Position numbers and translations under genes: made by a program. A DNA stretch of 64,000 bases from Komagataeibacter xylinus (GTDB lineage Bacteria; Pseudomonadota; Alphaproteobacteria; Acetobacterales; Acetobacteraceae), in the NCBI RefSeq assembly GCF_031081985.1, contig NZ_JARWSK010000003.1, positions 186,001 through 250,000 of the forward strand, in the 5' to 3' direction. How positions within the stretch are numbered: the first letter of the stretch is position 1; each line of letters starts with the position of its first letter. Below, in pieces: positions 18,424 through 28,078 of this stretch. Under the pieces are notes generated by a model that was given only the letters and a program-made list of their open reading frames with translations, was not told the origin of the DNA and ran no database searches.

Positions 18424-19545
18424 ATGGATCAGTCGTTACCGCCTGACAGCATGCAGTCCTCCGCCCCGGCCAGCGGGCGGGATCTGCGCCGAATCCGTGC
18501 CAACCCCGATTTCTGGTATCCCGTTGCGTGGTCACGGGAACTGAAACCCGGCAAAACCATTGGCACCCGCTATGCGGGCCAGCCCATTGCCCTTGTCCGC
18601 CCGAAGGAAGGGGGCAGCATTTTCGCGCTTGAAGACCGCTGCGCCCACCGTCAGGTGCCCCTGAGCAAGGGCACGGTCAAGGGCGACTCCGTGCAATGCT
18701 GCTATCACGGCTGGGCCTATGGCCGCTCGGGCCGGTGCATCGACGTGCCCTATCTGGGCAAGGGCAAGCTGCCCAACGGCGTGCGCACCTATCCCGTGCG
18801 CGAAGCCGATGGGCTGATCTTCGTTTTCCCCGGTGATCCGGCCAAGGCGGAGGCAACGCCCTTCCCGCGCCTGGCGGAGGTGGCGAACCCCGCCTACAAG
18901 ACCCGCCGCTTTGGCCAGCTTGTGCATTGCCACTACAGCTTCATGCACGAGAACCTGATGGATATGAACCATCAGTTCATGCACATGAAGCAGATGGGCC
19001 AGATGAAGCCCCGCTTCCTCGGCCAGGAGCGTGGCCCCGGCCTGGTGGAGGCCCGCTACAGCTTTGCACGCACCAGCGGCAAGCAACCGATTGGCGAGGC
19101 GCTGATCTTTGGCCAGAAGCGCGACAACAGCGAGAAATTCGCCCATCGCGATGTCATGACCATCCGCACCACCTATCCCTACCAGACGCTTCATATCCAG
19201 ACAGGCGACAGCCCGCCGGTCATGGATCTGTGGATTGCCTACGTGCCGCAGGATGAGGCGGAACTGACCAACCGCGTGTTTGGCCTGCTTTCCATCAAGC
19301 GGCCTGGCATTCCCGGCGTGCTGGACCTGGCCTGGCCGTTCCTGACCGCGTTCACCGAGCGGATCTTCCGCGAGGACCGCGAGATCGTGGAACTCGAGCA
19401 GAATGCCTGGTACGAACAGGGCGGCGACCGCAACCAGGAAATCTTCCCGGTCATCAACAACCTGCGTTCCCTGCTGGTTGAATGCGGCCTGCCCGCACAG
19501 GACGATACGCCCGCGCCGGTTGCACGGGGTGCGGCCTCGGCATGA
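18424..19545 (+). CDS. Rieske [2Fe-2S] aromatic-ring-hydroxylating oxygenase, alpha-subunit type
   Basis: Mononuclear-iron Rieske oxygenase of 373 residues. The N-terminal Rieske domain (about 30-130) has the cluster ligands Cys73 and His75 in CAHR and Cys92 and His95 in CCYH. The C-terminal catalytic domain holds the iron-site motif [13 protein letters not shown] with the bridging Asp and two His. The length and single-component look resemble vanillate demethylase or phenylpropionate-type oxygenases. No reductase or ferredoxin gene is adjacent, so the electron donor and substrate are unknown. Its stop overlaps the start of the GNAT-Nudix gene by four bases (ATGA). The 280-bp upstream region should carry the promoter. 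Confidence 0.9.
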   Translation: MDQSLPPDSMQSSAPASGRDLRRIRANPDFWYPVAWSRELKPGKTIGTRYAGQPIALVRPKEGGSIFALEDRCAHRQVPLSKGTVKGDSVQCCYHGWAYGRSGRCIDVPYLGKGKLPNGVRTYPVREADGLIFVFPGDPAKAEATPFPRLAEVANPAYKTRRFGQLVHCHYSFMHENLMDMNHQFMHMKQMGQMKPRFLGQERGPGLVEARYSFARTSGKQPIGEALIFGQKRDNSEKFAHRDVMTIRTTYPYQTLHIQTGDSPPVMDLWIAYVPQDEAELTNRVFGLLSIKRPGIPGVLDLAWPFLTAFTERIFREDREIVELEQNAWYEQGGDRNQEIFPVINNLRSLLVECGLPAQDDTPAPVARGAASA

Positions 19546-20546
19546 TGGATCAGGCGGGACATGGTTCGGTCACCTTACTTGAGGCCGGCGAATATCGCCT
19601 GCGTGAAGTCCGCACATCTGATGCGGGCACGATGCACAGGCTGATCAATGACTGGAGCGTGGTGCGGATGCTCAGCCGCGTTCCCTTCCCCTATTCGCTG
19701 GCCATGACCGAGGACTGGATCGCCTCCACCATCGAACAGTCGCAGCATGGCGAGGCCTATCACTTCGCCATCACCTGCCCGCAGTCCGACCAGCCCGATG
19801 CGCTGATCGGCTGCATCGGGCTGCGCATCAATGCCGCCGACCGCTCGTGCTCACTGGGCTACTGGGTGGGCCGCGCGCACTGGAACCGCAAGGTGGCCAG
19901 CACCACGGCGGGGCGGCTTGCCCGCTGGGCGCTGGCCAACCTGCCGGTGGACCGGCTGACCGCCTCCGCCGCACATGACAATCACGCCTCGATCGCGGTG
20001 CTCAAACGCATCGGCTTTCGGGAAAATGGCACAGGCACGCAGGAATTCGTCTCACGCGGCGGGGAATACCCGGTGCGCCTGTTTGAAGCACGGCATGCCG
20101 ACCTGTCGGGCGAGGAGATGATGCAAGAGACCGAAGCAGGCGATACGCGCCGGATCGTGCTGGTGGCCGCCGTGGCCCTGGTGGATTCGGATGCCCGCGT
20201 GCTGCTGGCCCGCAGACCGGAAGGCAAGTCCATGGCCGGGCTGTGGGAGTTCCCCGGTGGCAAGGTGGAAACGGGCGAGACGCCCGAGGCCGCCCTGATC
20301 CGCGAACTCGATGAGGAGCTGGGGCTGGACGTGGCCCGCTCGTGCCTCGCCCCCTTCACCTTCGTCTCGCATGATTACGGGCATTTCCACCTGCTCATGC
20401 CGGTTTATGTCTGCCACCGCTGGAAGAACACCCCCACCCCGCGCGAGGGGCAGAAGCTGGAATGGGTGCCCGCCGCAAAACTGCGCGACTACCCCATGCC
20501 CGATGCCGACCGCCCGCTGATCCCGCTGCTGCAGGATCTGCTGTAA
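19542..20546 (+). CDS. Fusion protein: GNAT N-acetyltransferase + Nudix (MutT-type) hydrolase
   Basis: 334-residue two-domain protein. Residues about 16-182 are a GNAT domain of the RimJ/RimL type, with [15 protein letters not shown] and [15 protein letters not shown]. Residues about 204-334 are a MutT-like Nudix domain with an intact Nudix box, G240 through RELDEELG at 254-261. A Glu/Asp-rich linker joins them with no stop or frameshift. MutT-type enzymes usually clean oxidised nucleotides such as 8-oxo-dGTP; GNAT proteins of this group acetylate amino groups on proteins or small molecules. It starts within the Rieske stop codon, so the two are translationally coupled. How the domains cooperate is unknown. 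Confidence 0.88.
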   Translation: MMDQAGHGSVTLLEAGEYRLREVRTSDAGTMHRLINDWSVVRMLSRVPFPYSLAMTEDWIASTIEQSQHGEAYHFAITCPQSDQPDALIGCIGLRINAADRSCSLGYWVGRAHWNRKVASTTAGRLARWALANLPVDRLTASAAHDNHASIAVLKRIGFRENGTGTQEFVSRGGEYPVRLFEARHADLSGEEMMQETEAGDTRRIVLVAAVALVDSDARVLLARRPEGKSMAGLWEFPGGKVETGETPEAALIRELDEELGLDVARSCLAPFTFVSHDYGHFHLLMPVYVCHRWKNTPTPREGQKLEWVPAAKLRDYPMPDADRPLIPLLQDLL

Positions 20547-20596
20547 GAGAGTGTTTGAAAACCTGCCTCCCGTAAAAAATAAAAGGCGGCCCCGGA

Positions 20597-21487
20597 TCAG
20601 ACCGCGGGGAAGGCGTGTGGTTCCTGCCCCGGCACGTCCACGCGCAGGCTGAACAGGCTGCCTGCCTGCGGGGTGCGGGCCAGCACGTCATCGGGCGTGT
20701 TCTTGCGTGCCGTGGTCACGTATAGCGTGCGCAGGTCCGCCCCGCCAAAGGCCACCTTGGTCACGTTGCGCGCAGGCATGGCAATCGGCTCGAGGCGCGT
20801 GCCATCAGGTTGGAAACGCTCGATGCGCCCGCCATTCCATACGCCCACCCACAACGTGCCCGCACTGTCCACCACCACGCCATCGGGGTAGCCATTATCC
20901 ACGCGGGCAAAGACCCGCCGGTTCGACAGGCTGCCATCAGCGGCGAGGTCAAACACGTAAATCACGCCCGCGGGCGAATGGTTGTGGTAAAGCCGCGTGC
21001 CATCGGGCGAAATGCCGGGGCCGTTGGTCACGACATAGCCTTCATCATGCCGCAGCAGGTCCAGCCCGTGCGCGGAGCGGGTGACGGAATACAACGCCCC
21101 GGAGGGCGTGCCTTCTTCATCATCCATGGTGCCAAACCACAACCGGCCTGTTGAATCCACGCAGCCATCATTGATGCGGTTGCCCGGATGCTCGGGCTCC
21201 ACTTCCACCATGCGATGGAATGCGCCGGTGCCGGGATCGAACCGGTACAGGCCATCCTTCAGCCCGCAGACCAGCGTGCCATCGCTGGCCGGCACGACAA
21301 AGCCGGGCCGCGCCGGTGCCTGCCACGACGCCCTGGCCCCGCTGGCCGGGTCAAGCCGGTGGATGGCCTGGCCCACGATATCGACAAAATAAAGCGCCTG
21401 CTCGCGCATGGACCAGACCGGCCCCTCGCCAAGTTGCGCCCTGATATCCCATACGCATTGCGGGTGTGGCATCGCTGGCGTGTTCAT
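20597..21487 (-). CDS. SMP-30/gluconolactonase/LRE family lactonase
   Basis: Six-bladed beta-propeller metal-dependent lactonase, 296 residues. Family blocks are AQLGEGPVW (N-terminal Glu metal ligand), NRINDGCVDSTGRLWFGTMD (Asn/Asp ligands) and NGPGISPDGTRLYHNHS, and YPDGVVVDSAGTLWVGVWNGG near the C-terminus. Likely substrates are sugar lactones, which suits an organism that oxidises aldoses to lactones, but the family is broad. It has no signal peptide, so a cytoplasmic role is expected. It is convergent to the GNAT-Nudix gene and divergent from the CinA-like gene. Confidence 0.92.
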   Translation of the reverse strand: MNTPAMPHPQCVWDIRAQLGEGPVWSMREQALYFVDIVGQAIHRLDPASGARASWQAPARPGFVVPASDGTLVCGLKDGLYRFDPGTGAFHRMVEVEPEHPGNRINDGCVDSTGRLWFGTMDDEEGTPSGALYSVTRSAHGLDLLRHDEGYVVTNGPGISPDGTRLYHNHSPAGVIYVFDLAADGSLSNRRVFARVDNGYPDGVVVDSAGTLWVGVWNGGRIERFQPDGTRLEPIAMPARNVTKVAFGGADLRTLYVTTARKNTPDDVLARTPQAGSLFSLRVDVPGQEPHAFPAV

Positions 21488-21569
21488 GCAGTCTCCTTTG
21501 GGGTAAGCTTGTGGTCGTTACAGGGTGGGGCCAGAATGCCCCTGCCCGCAACCTAGTGGAATGCCGATC

Positions 21570-22328
21570 ATGAATCCCACCGCCTGCCTGCTGGTCATTG
21601 GCAACGAAATCCTGTCCGGCCGGACACAGGATGTAAACGTGCAGTATATTGCCCGCCGCCTGTCGGAGACCGGCATAACACTCAGCGAAGTGCGCATCAT
21701 TCCCGATATCCGCGCCGTCATTGTCCGTAACGTGACCGAGGCGCGGGCGGCCTATGACAATGTGTTCACCACCGGCGGTATCGGGCCGACGCATGATGAC
21801 ATCACCTCCGCCTGCGTTGCGGAATCGTTTGGCGTGCCGTGGGTGCACCACCCCGAGACCTTCAGCCTGCTCGAAGCCCATTTCCCGCCCGGCGAGTTCA
21901 ACGCCGCCCGCCAGCGCATGGCCACCATGCCACAGGGGGCAACGCCCATCCGCAATGCGGTTTCGGTCGCACCCGGCTTTACCATGGGCAATGTGCATGT
22001 GATGGCAGGCGTGCCCCGCATCATGCGCGCAATGTTCGAGGAAGTGCTGCCCACCCTGCCCCACGGCACGCCCGTCACCTCACAGGCATGGCATGCCAAT
22101 GGCCTGTATGAAGGCACGCTCGCCGCCCCGCTCGAGGCGATACAGGAGCGCTACCCTGCCATTGACATCGGCTCCTACCCCTACCGGCTTGATGAGAGCC
22201 AGCGCGGCGTATGCCTGCTGTGCAAGGGCACGGACACGCAGGCCGTAAGCGATGCCGCCACCGCCGTGCGCGACCTGATTGCGGGCCTTGGCTTCGCGCC
22301 GCTGCCGGGTGAACCGGCAAAAGCCTGA
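21570..22328 (+). CDS. Molybdopterin-binding domain protein (CinA N-terminal / MoCF-like)
   Basis: 252-residue protein made of one MoCF_biosynth (MogA/CinA-N) domain plus a C-terminal extension. The motif TTGGIGPTHDDIT is present. CinA proteins have a second deamidase domain that is absent here. Stand-alone copies are common in alphaproteobacteria and are annotated as competence/damage-inducible or molybdopterin-binding proteins, mostly without direct evidence; some relatives hydrolyse ADP-ribose or FAD-type nucleotides. The start could also be ATG 21561. It is divergent from the lactonase, and repeat copy C follows its stop. Confidence 0.88.
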   Translation: MNPTACLLVIGNEILSGRTQDVNVQYIARRLSETGITLSEVRIIPDIRAVIVRNVTEARAAYDNVFTTGGIGPTHDDITSACVAESFGVPWVHHPETFSLLEAHFPPGEFNAARQRMATMPQGATPIRNAVSVAPGFTMGNVHVMAGVPRIMRAMFEEVLPTLPHGTPVTSQAWHANGLYEGTLAAPLEAIQERYPAIDIGSYPYRLDESQRGVCLLCKGTDTQAVSDAATAVRDLIAGLGFAPLPGEPAKA

Positions 22329-22342
22329 ATTTATTAAAAAAT

Positions 22343-22364
22343 AAAAGCTTCACCAAAAACTTTT
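22343..22364. repeat. Dispersed palindromic repeat, copy C (half copy)
   Basis: 22-bp remnant, AAAAGCTTCACCAAAAACTTTT, equal to the right arm plus part of the AAGCTT hairpin of the full element. It lies in the 50-bp gap between the convergent CinA-like gene and accA. Confidence 0.65.
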
Positions 22365-22378
22365 ACCAGCCGAAGCCA

Positions 22379-23335
22379 TCAGGCGACGGCGTCACGCCCC
22401 ATGGCGAGGAATTTCTCGCGGCGCTGCGCCTTGAGTAGCACGGGGTCCTTGGCCAGCAGGCCGGGCAGTTCGGCGGCAATGGCGTCGCCCACGGCGCGGA
22501 TGGCAGCCTTGGGGTCGCGCTGCGCGCCGCCAAGCGGCTCGGGAATGATCCGGTCGATCAGCCGCAACTGGAGCAGGTCCTGCGCGGTGATCTTGAGCGC
22601 ATCGGCTGCGGTTGCGGCCTGCTTGGGGTCGCGCCACAGGATGGAGGCGCACGCCTCGGGCGAGATGACGGAATAGATGGCGTGCTCGAGCATCATCACC
22701 CGGTCACCCGCGCCAAGGGCCACGGCGCCGCCGGAGCCACCCTCGCCAATGACGGTGGCAATGACGGGCACCGGCACGTTCAGGCAGGTCTCGATGGAGC
22801 GGGCAATGGCTTCCGCCTGGCCACGGGCTTCGGCATCGATGCCGGGCCATGCGCCGGATGTGTCGATAAAGGTCAGGACCGGCAGGCCGAATCGCCCCGC
22901 CAGCTTCATCAGGCGCTGGGCCTTGCGGTAGCCCTCGGGCCGGGCCATGCCAAAATTATGCTTGAGGCGGGTCTCGATCTCGGCGCCGCGCTCGGTGCCG
23001 ATAACCACGACGGGCTGGTTATTGAACCGGCCCACGCCGCCAATGATGGCCTTGTCATCGCCAAACAGCCGGTCACCGGCAAGCGGCGAGAACTCGGTAA
23101 TCAGCGCATCGATGTAATCGACCGTGTGCGGGCGCTGGGCATGGCGGGCCACCTGCACCTTCTGCCACGGGGTCAGCTTGGCGTAGGCCGTACGCAGCTG
23201 CCGGTCGGCTTTTTCGCTCAACCGGGTGATCTCTTCCGCGATGTTGATCCCGTCCGGACCGGACATCCTGCGAAGTTCGTCGATCTTGTTCTCAAGCTCG
23301 GCGACCGACTTTTCGAAATCTAGAAACTGGCGCAT
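22379..23335 (-). CDS. accA: Acetyl-CoA carboxylase carboxyltransferase alpha subunit
   Basis: Transfers the carboxyl group from biotin to acetyl-CoA to form malonyl-CoA; works as a complex with AccD. The protein is 318 residues, the typical length. Diagnostic blocks are the N-terminal coiled segment FLDFEKSVAELENKIDELR, RPHTVDYIDAL, GMARPEGYRKAQRLM, and the oxyanion region GEGGSGGAVALGAGDRV. It is monocistronic on the minus strand. accD is not in this window. Confidence 0.97.
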   Translation of the reverse strand: MRQFLDFEKSVAELENKIDELRRMSGPDGINIAEEITRLSEKADRQLRTAYAKLTPWQKVQVARHAQRPHTVDYIDALITEFSPLAGDRLFGDDKAIIGGVGRFNNQPVVVIGTERGAEIETRLKHNFGMARPEGYRKAQRLMKLAGRFGLPVLTFIDTSGAWPGIDAEARGQAEAIARSIETCLNVPVPVIATVIGEGGSGGAVALGAGDRVMMLEHAIYSVISPEACASILWRDPKQAATAADALKITAQDLLQLRLIDRIIPEPLGGAQRDPKAAIRAVGDAIAAELPGLLAKDPVLLKAQRREKFLAMGRDAVA

Positions 23336-23510
23336 GCGCTACCGATAGCACAGCCTGCGTGCCAGCCAAACATTTTCGCGCATGGAATTCCGCCTGCCAT
23401 GCATTTTTGTCCGTCCGGCCCTGCCGAGCGCTGGCGGACCACGCATCCCTCCAACGCGTATCGTATCCTGGGCGCGAGAGCGGTATTTTTTTAATGAAGG
23501 CAGCATTATT

Positions 23511-23544
23511 CAAAGCTTTTTGAAAAAAGCTTCACCAAAAACTT
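23511..23544. repeat. Dispersed palindromic repeat, copy D (half copy)
   Basis: 34-bp remnant holding the AAAGCTTTTTGAAAAAAGCTT hairpin and the CACCAAAAACTT right arm. The GC hairpin and left arm are missing. It lies between xerD (its stop is 21 bp to the right) and the accA start region, so it is downstream of xerD. Confidence 0.7.
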
Positions 23545-23564
23545 CTTTATGTCTGGCGACCTTT

Positions 23565-24479
23565 TTAACCCGTGCGATCCTGCCCCAGCGGGTGGTGCTG
23601 CGCCACGGCGTCACGCAGGCGGTCGAGCATGACATGGGTATAAATCTGGGTAGTGGCGATATCCGCATGGCCAAGCAGCACCTGCAACGCGCGCAGATCC
23701 GCCCCGTGGGCCAGCAGATGCGTGGCGAAGGAATGGCGCAGCACATGCGGCGACAGGCGCTGCGGGTCCAGCCCCGCGCGCAGCGCCACATCGTGCAAAA
23801 TGCGGTCGAATCCCTGCCGCGTCATGGGCTGGCGGGCACTCCGGCCAGGGAAAAGATACGGGCTTTCACGCCCGGCATCGAGCGCCATCAGCGCCCGCGC
23901 CGCCTCACGCGCGCGGGCCGACATGGGCACCATGCGCTCGCGCCCGCCCTTGCCGCGCACCAGCATCATGCCCGGTGCCGCATCCAGCGCGCGGCGCGGC
24001 AGCGACAGCAGTTCCGATATGCGCAGGCCCGAGGCATACAGCATCTCGAGCGCCGCCCTTGCCACCATGAGCCTGCGCCTGCGCGCGGGTGTGGCATTGG
24101 GCTCGGGCACGCAGGCAGCCAGCAGTTCCGTCACCTCGGGCTCGGACAGGAATCGTGGCAGCGGCGCATCGAGCCGGGGGGCCTCAAGCAGGGCAGCGGG
24201 GTTGTCAGGCCGCATCCCCTCGCGGGCCAGGAACAGGAAATACTGCTTGAGGCATGACAGCCTGCGTGCCTGCGTGCGCGCAGCGAGGCCCTGCCGCGCA
24301 AGGCCAGAAAGGTAGTCGCGCAGGTCACTCTCGCCTGCCGTGAGCGGCGTTACGCCGCGGGCGTGCAGGCCAGCATTCATATCCGCAAGGTCGCGGGTAT
24401 AGGCGCGGATGGTATTCAGCGCCGCCCCGCGCTCGGCCGCCTGCATTTCAAGAAAGGCGTCAACGCCGCTCGCGCTCAC
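23565..24479 (-). CDS. xerD: Site-specific tyrosine recombinase XerD
   Basis: Resolves chromosome dimers at dif together with XerC and FtsK. The protein is 304 residues, with start GTG at 24479 preceded by a G-rich Shine-Dalgarno sequence. The N-terminal SAM-like core-binding domain (about 5-90) is followed by the catalytic domain. Active-site residues are all visible: R153 in [10 protein letters not shown]177 in RGKGGRE, H245 and R248 in PHVLRHS, H271 in LGHAD, Y280 in TQIYTHV. It looks like the core chromosomal recombinase rather than an integrase; no att site or cargo is nearby. It is 16 bp downstream of a small membrane-protein gene. Confidence 0.93.
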   Translation of the reverse strand: MSASGVDAFLEMQAAERGAALNTIRAYTRDLADMNAGLHARGVTPLTAGESDLRDYLSGLARQGLAARTQARRLSCLKQYFLFLAREGMRPDNPAALLEAPRLDAPLPRFLSEPEVTELLAACVPEPNATPARRRRLMVARAALEMLYASGLRISELLSLPRRALDAAPGMMLVRGKGGRERMVPMSARAREAARALMALDAGRESPYLFPGRSARQPMTRQGFDRILHDVALRAGLDPQRLSPHVLRHSFATHLLAHGADLRALQVLLGHADIATTQIYTHVMLDRLRDAVAQHHPLGQDRTG

Positions 24480-24495
24480 CCTGCCCCCCGCACGC

Positions 24496-24699
24496 TCAGC
24501 CCGGGGCCAGCGGGGCTACCGGCAGCGGTGCGGGCGCACCGAGGGGTGGCAGGGCCGCAGGCGGTGGCGGGGCGGCGAAGGACACATCCTTGTGCACATC
24601 TTCCTGCACCAGCGCGGGCGGAAAGGCCCCGAGCGCGAAAAAGCCCCCGATCACGCACAGAACCAGAACACTGGCGAGGGCAATAACAATACGGATCAT
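24496..24699 (-). CDS. Small single-pass membrane protein, unknown function
   Basis: 67-residue protein with one hydrophobic segment at the N-terminus (about 3-25, [20 protein letters not shown]) followed by a Pro/Ala-rich tail. It could be an anchored or secreted protein. It lies 16 bp upstream of xerD on the same strand and divergent from aroK-aroB. I do not recognise a family. Support is only the frame, the plausible membrane segment and the compact spacing to xerD. Confidence 0.55.
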   Translation of the reverse strand: MIRIVIALASVLVLCVIGGFFALGAFPPALVQEDVHKDVSFAAPPPPAALPPLGAPAPLPVAPLAPG

Positions 24700-24828
24700 T
24701 CAACCGCTTTCCTATGCTGCAAACCCCGGTGGCCCTGGCGGGCGCAGGCGCGTTGCCCCGCCCACGCGGAGCTTGCCCTGACCACGGACTCTACCGGTCC
24801 TGTCCTGCTGTATGTTAGGTTGCGCGGC

Positions 24829-26562
24829 ATGTCACGCCAGATTCCCCCCATTCGGCCCCAGTCCGAGCCCGCATCCCTTGCCATCCCCCTTGACCTGAAT
24901 GCCGTTGGCCCCGCCAGCCCCCGGCAGCCGGGCAGCGGGCGCACCATCGTGCTGGTCGGGCTGATGGGCGCGGGCAAGACCACGATCGGCCGCCTGCTGG
25001 CCGCCCGGCTGGGCGTGCCCTTTGTCGATTCGGACGAGGAAATCGAACGCGCTGCAGGCTGCACCATCGCCGACCTGTTCCAGCGCTATGGCGAGGCCGA
25101 ATTCCGCCGGGGCGAGCGGCTGGTCATCCGCCGCCTGCTGTCCGGGCCGCCCGTGGTGCTGGCTACCGGTGGCGGGGCCTTCATGGATGGGCGCACGCGC
25201 GCGAGCGTGCGCGAGCATGCCGTCTCGATCTGGCTGCGCTGCCCGCTTGACGTGCTGGTGCAGCGCGTGGCCGACCGCACGCACCGCCCGCTGCTCAACA
25301 ACGCAACGCCGCATGCGGTGCTGGCCGACCTTATGCGCCTGCGCCATCCGGTCTATGCGGAGGCGGACATTATCGTTGATTGTGGAGATGACAACGTGGA
25401 ACACAGCGCCGACCATGTGCTGCACGCCCTGCAGCACAACCAGCAGCCCCTGCGCGTGCCCGTGCGGCTCGACCGCGCCAGCTACGAGGTGCTGATCGGC
25501 CCCGACGTGATCCGCCGCGCGGGCGCGCTGCTCGCCCCCGTGCTACCCCAGAAGCGGGTGATGGTGATTACGGATGCCACCGTCTCGCCCCTGCACCTGC
25601 CCCGCCTGCTCGAGGCCCTGGAAGAGACCGGCATCCGCGCCGAGACCATCACCATTCCGCCTGGCGAGGGATCAAAGAGCATCAGCCAGTACGAGCGCGT
25701 GACCAACGCCCTGCTCGAGGCGCATGTCGAGCGCGGCACGACGGTCGTGGCCCTTGGCGGCGGCGTGGTGGGCGACCTGTCGGGCTTCTGCGCGGCCACC
25801 ACGCTGCGCGGCCTGCCGTTTGTACAGATCCCGACCACGCTGCTCTCGCAGGTGGATTCGTCAGTCGGTGGCAAGACCGGCATCAACACGCCCTTTGGCA
25901 AGAACCTGCTCGGCGCCTTTCACCAGCCCATCGCGGTGCTGGCCGATACCTCCACGCTCGCCACCCTGCCCGTGCGGGAACTCAGGGCCGGTTACGCCGA
26001 GATCGTGAAATCCGGCCTGCTGGGCGATGCAGGGCTGTTTGACTGGTGCGAGCGCCACGGCGCCGCGGTGCTGGCTGGTGATCCGGCCATGCAGGCCGAG
26101 GCCATCCGCCTTGCCTGCGCCTTCAAGGCCCGCGTGGTGGTGGCCGATGAGCGCGAGGAGCGCAAGGCCGATGGCCGCGCCCTGCTCAACCTTGGCCACA
26201 CCTTTGGCCACGCGCTGGAAGCCGAGATGGGCTATGACGGCAGCCTGCTGCATGGCGAGGCGGTCTCGATCGGGCTGCGGCTGGCCTTCATGCTCTCGGT
26301 CCGGCTCGGCTACTGCCCGACCGAGGATCTCGACCGCGTCACCCATCATCTCGAACGCCTGTCCATGCCCGCGCGCATAGGTGACACAGGGCGCAATTTC
26401 TCCGCAGCCCAGCTCGTGCGCAACATGCAGCGCGACAAGAAGATGCGCGATGGCCGCCTGTCCTTCGTGCTCGTGCGTGGCATTGGCCGGGCCTTCACCT
26501 GCCGCGACGTGCCTGATGAGGCCGTACTTGAAGTCCTGCGCGCGGATGGCTGCACGGCCTGA
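24829..26562 (+). CDS. aroKB: Bifunctional shikimate kinase / 3-dehydroquinate synthase
   Basis: Fusion catalysing two steps of the shikimate pathway. The protein is 577 residues. Residues about 38-205 form shikimate kinase (P-loop GLMGAGKTT at 44-52, FVDSDEEIE, the shikimate-binding ATGGGAF). Residues about 215-577 form NAD-dependent dehydroquinate synthase ([52 protein letters not shown] with metal-binding His). The start ATG at 24829 was chosen because the upstream extension of the frame is not protein-like. Usually aroK and aroB are adjacent genes, but fused forms occur in acetic acid bacteria. It is divergent from the small membrane protein and xerD. Confidence 0.95.
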   Translation: MSRQIPPIRPQSEPASLAIPLDLNAVGPASPRQPGSGRTIVLVGLMGAGKTTIGRLLAARLGVPFVDSDEEIERAAGCTIADLFQRYGEAEFRRGERLVIRRLLSGPPVVLATGGGAFMDGRTRASVREHAVSIWLRCPLDVLVQRVADRTHRPLLNNATPHAVLADLMRLRHPVYAEADIIVDCGDDNVEHSADHVLHALQHNQQPLRVPVRLDRASYEVLIGPDVIRRAGALLAPVLPQKRVMVITDATVSPLHLPRLLEALEETGIRAETITIPPGEGSKSISQYERVTNALLEAHVERGTTVVALGGGVVGDLSGFCAATTLRGLPFVQIPTTLLSQVDSSVGGKTGINTPFGKNLLGAFHQPIAVLADTSTLATLPVRELRAGYAEIVKSGLLGDAGLFDWCERHGAAVLAGDPAMQAEAIRLACAFKARVVVADEREERKADGRALLNLGHTFGHALEAEMGYDGSLLHGEAVSIGLRLAFMLSVRLGYCPTEDLDRVTHHLERLSMPARIGDTGRNFSAAQLVRNMQRDKKMRDGRLSFVLVRGIGRAFTCRDVPDEAVLEVLRADGCTA

Positions 26563-26836
26563 TGCCCTGGGCGGGGCTGTGATATTCTGACCACAGACCG
26601 CCCATATCCCCGCCGCGTGCCCCGCAACATTTACCTTATTTCAATCCTTGCCCCGCAAAACGATCCCGCCATGGATTGATGCGGATGAACGCAGTTTCGC
26701 ACGCCCCTGATATCCCGCTGGCGCTGGAATGGCGGCGCATGCGCCGCCCGGATCAACCCGTATCAGGCCAGTGTGGAACATGCCCCCATCTCCACCAGAT
26801 AAAGAAGGCGTCTGATCAAGCATCAAGGACGGGACC

Positions 26837-28078
26837 ATGCGTCTTCGCGCGGCACTGCTGACGACTGCATTGACGACAACACCGGTCATGGCCGCCATGG
26901 CCACGACCATCACCGGGCCATACGTCGATATCGGCGGTGGCTATGACCTGACCCAGACACAGCACATGCACGCCTATGACGGGCAGGCAATAAGCGAAAA
27001 CGAAAACCTGGCCGGCATTTCGAACCTGCCCCCGGCAGCCCAGAACTTTGTGAACAAAAACCTGCAACAGGAAATGAGTCCCGCCGCCCATGCCCGCGAG
27101 CGCATGCATCATGGCGATGGCTGGACCGGGTTCGCCTCCTTCGGCTGGGGCTTTGGCAACGGCCTTCGTGCGGAAGTGGAAGGGGCCTATAACTGGTCGG
27201 AAACCACCCGCTACACCACCACATCCTATGGTGGCGGCCACGGCAAGACCGATGGCGCCGACCGCTCCTATGGCGGCTTTGTCAACGTGCTGTATGACAT
27301 CGACCTCAAGCGCCTGTTTGGCATCGACGTGCCCGTAACGCCCTTCATCGGCGTGGGCGCGGGCTATCTGTGGCAGACCGTGAATGATGAAACGCCTATC
27401 GCGAACAGCAACATAATCGTGCGCCATAACGGCACCAATGGCAGCTTTGCCTATCAGGGCATTGTTGGCGCGGCCTATGACATTCCCGGCGTGCCGGGCC
27501 TGCAGATGACCACCGAATACCGCATGATCGGCCAGGTGGAATCCTTTAATTCGGGCAATCTCGGCCAGACTGCCTTCAATCCCAGCAACACGCCGGTGGC
27601 CGACCACGATTCCATCCGTTACGACCAGCGCTTCAACCATCAGTTCATCGTAGGCGTGCGCTACGCTTTCAATACCGCCCCGCCTCCGCCGCCGCCCGCA
27701 CCCGTAATCGTGCCACCCGCGCCTGTGGCCGCCCGCACCTATCTGGTGTTCTTTGACTGGGATGGCGCAACCCTGACGCAGCGCGCGCGCGCCATCGTGG
27801 CGCAGGCGGCGCAGGCCTCCAGCCATGTGCAGACCACCCGGCTTGAAGTAAACGGTTATACCGATAACTCCGCCGCCCACCCCGGCCCGCGTGGCGAGAA
27901 ATACAACCTTGGCCTGTCACTGCACCGGGCAGAGAGCGTGAAGGCGGAACTGATCCGCGACGGGGTGGCAGCCAGCGCCATCGACATTCATGGCTATGGC
28001 GAGGCCCACCCGCTCGTGCCGACCGGCCCCGACACGCGCGAGCCACAAAACCGCCGGGTGGAAATCATCCTGCACTAG
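26837..28078 (+). CDS. OmpA-family outer-membrane protein, copy 1
   Basis: 413-residue outer-membrane protein. A signal peptide covers about residues 1-22. An OmpA-type beta-barrel (about 25-275) opens with TTITGPYVDIGGGYDLTQTQ. A Pro-rich linker (about 280-297) leads to a C-terminal OmpA domain (about 300-413) with LEVNGYTDN, LSLHRAESVKAELI and the final RRVEIILH, the segment that binds peptidoglycan diaminopimelate. Compared with copies 2 and 3 it has about 30-50 extra residues near the N-terminus and in the barrel, and is clearly more diverged. An AAGGA Shine-Dalgarno sequence precedes the ATG. A GC stem-loop without a T run lies 37 bp past the stop. Confidence 0.93.
   Translation: MRLRAALLTTALTTTPVMAAMATTITGPYVDIGGGYDLTQTQHMHAYDGQAISENENLAGISNLPPAAQNFVNKNLQQEMSPAAHARERMHHGDGWTGFASFGWGFGNGLRAEVEGAYNWSETTRYTTTSYGGGHGKTDGADRSYGGFVNVLYDIDLKRLFGIDVPVTPFIGVGAGYLWQTVNDETPIANSNIIVRHNGTNGSFAYQGIVGAAYDIPGVPGLQMTTEYRMIGQVESFNSGNLGQTAFNPSNTPVADHDSIRYDQRFNHQFIVGVRYAFNTAPPPPPPAPVIVPPAPVAARTYLVFFDWDGATLTQRARAIVAQAAQASSHVQTTRLEVNGYTDNSAAHPGPRGEKYNLGLSLHRAESVKAELIRDGVAASAIDIHGYGEAHPLVPTGPDTREPQNRRVEIILH

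Noticed and set aside
23565-24479. Phage or integrative-element integrase instead of XerD
   Set aside because: Length, spacing of R/K/HxxR/H/Y residues and core-gene context fit XerD; no att-like repeats, tRNA or cargo genes nearby.
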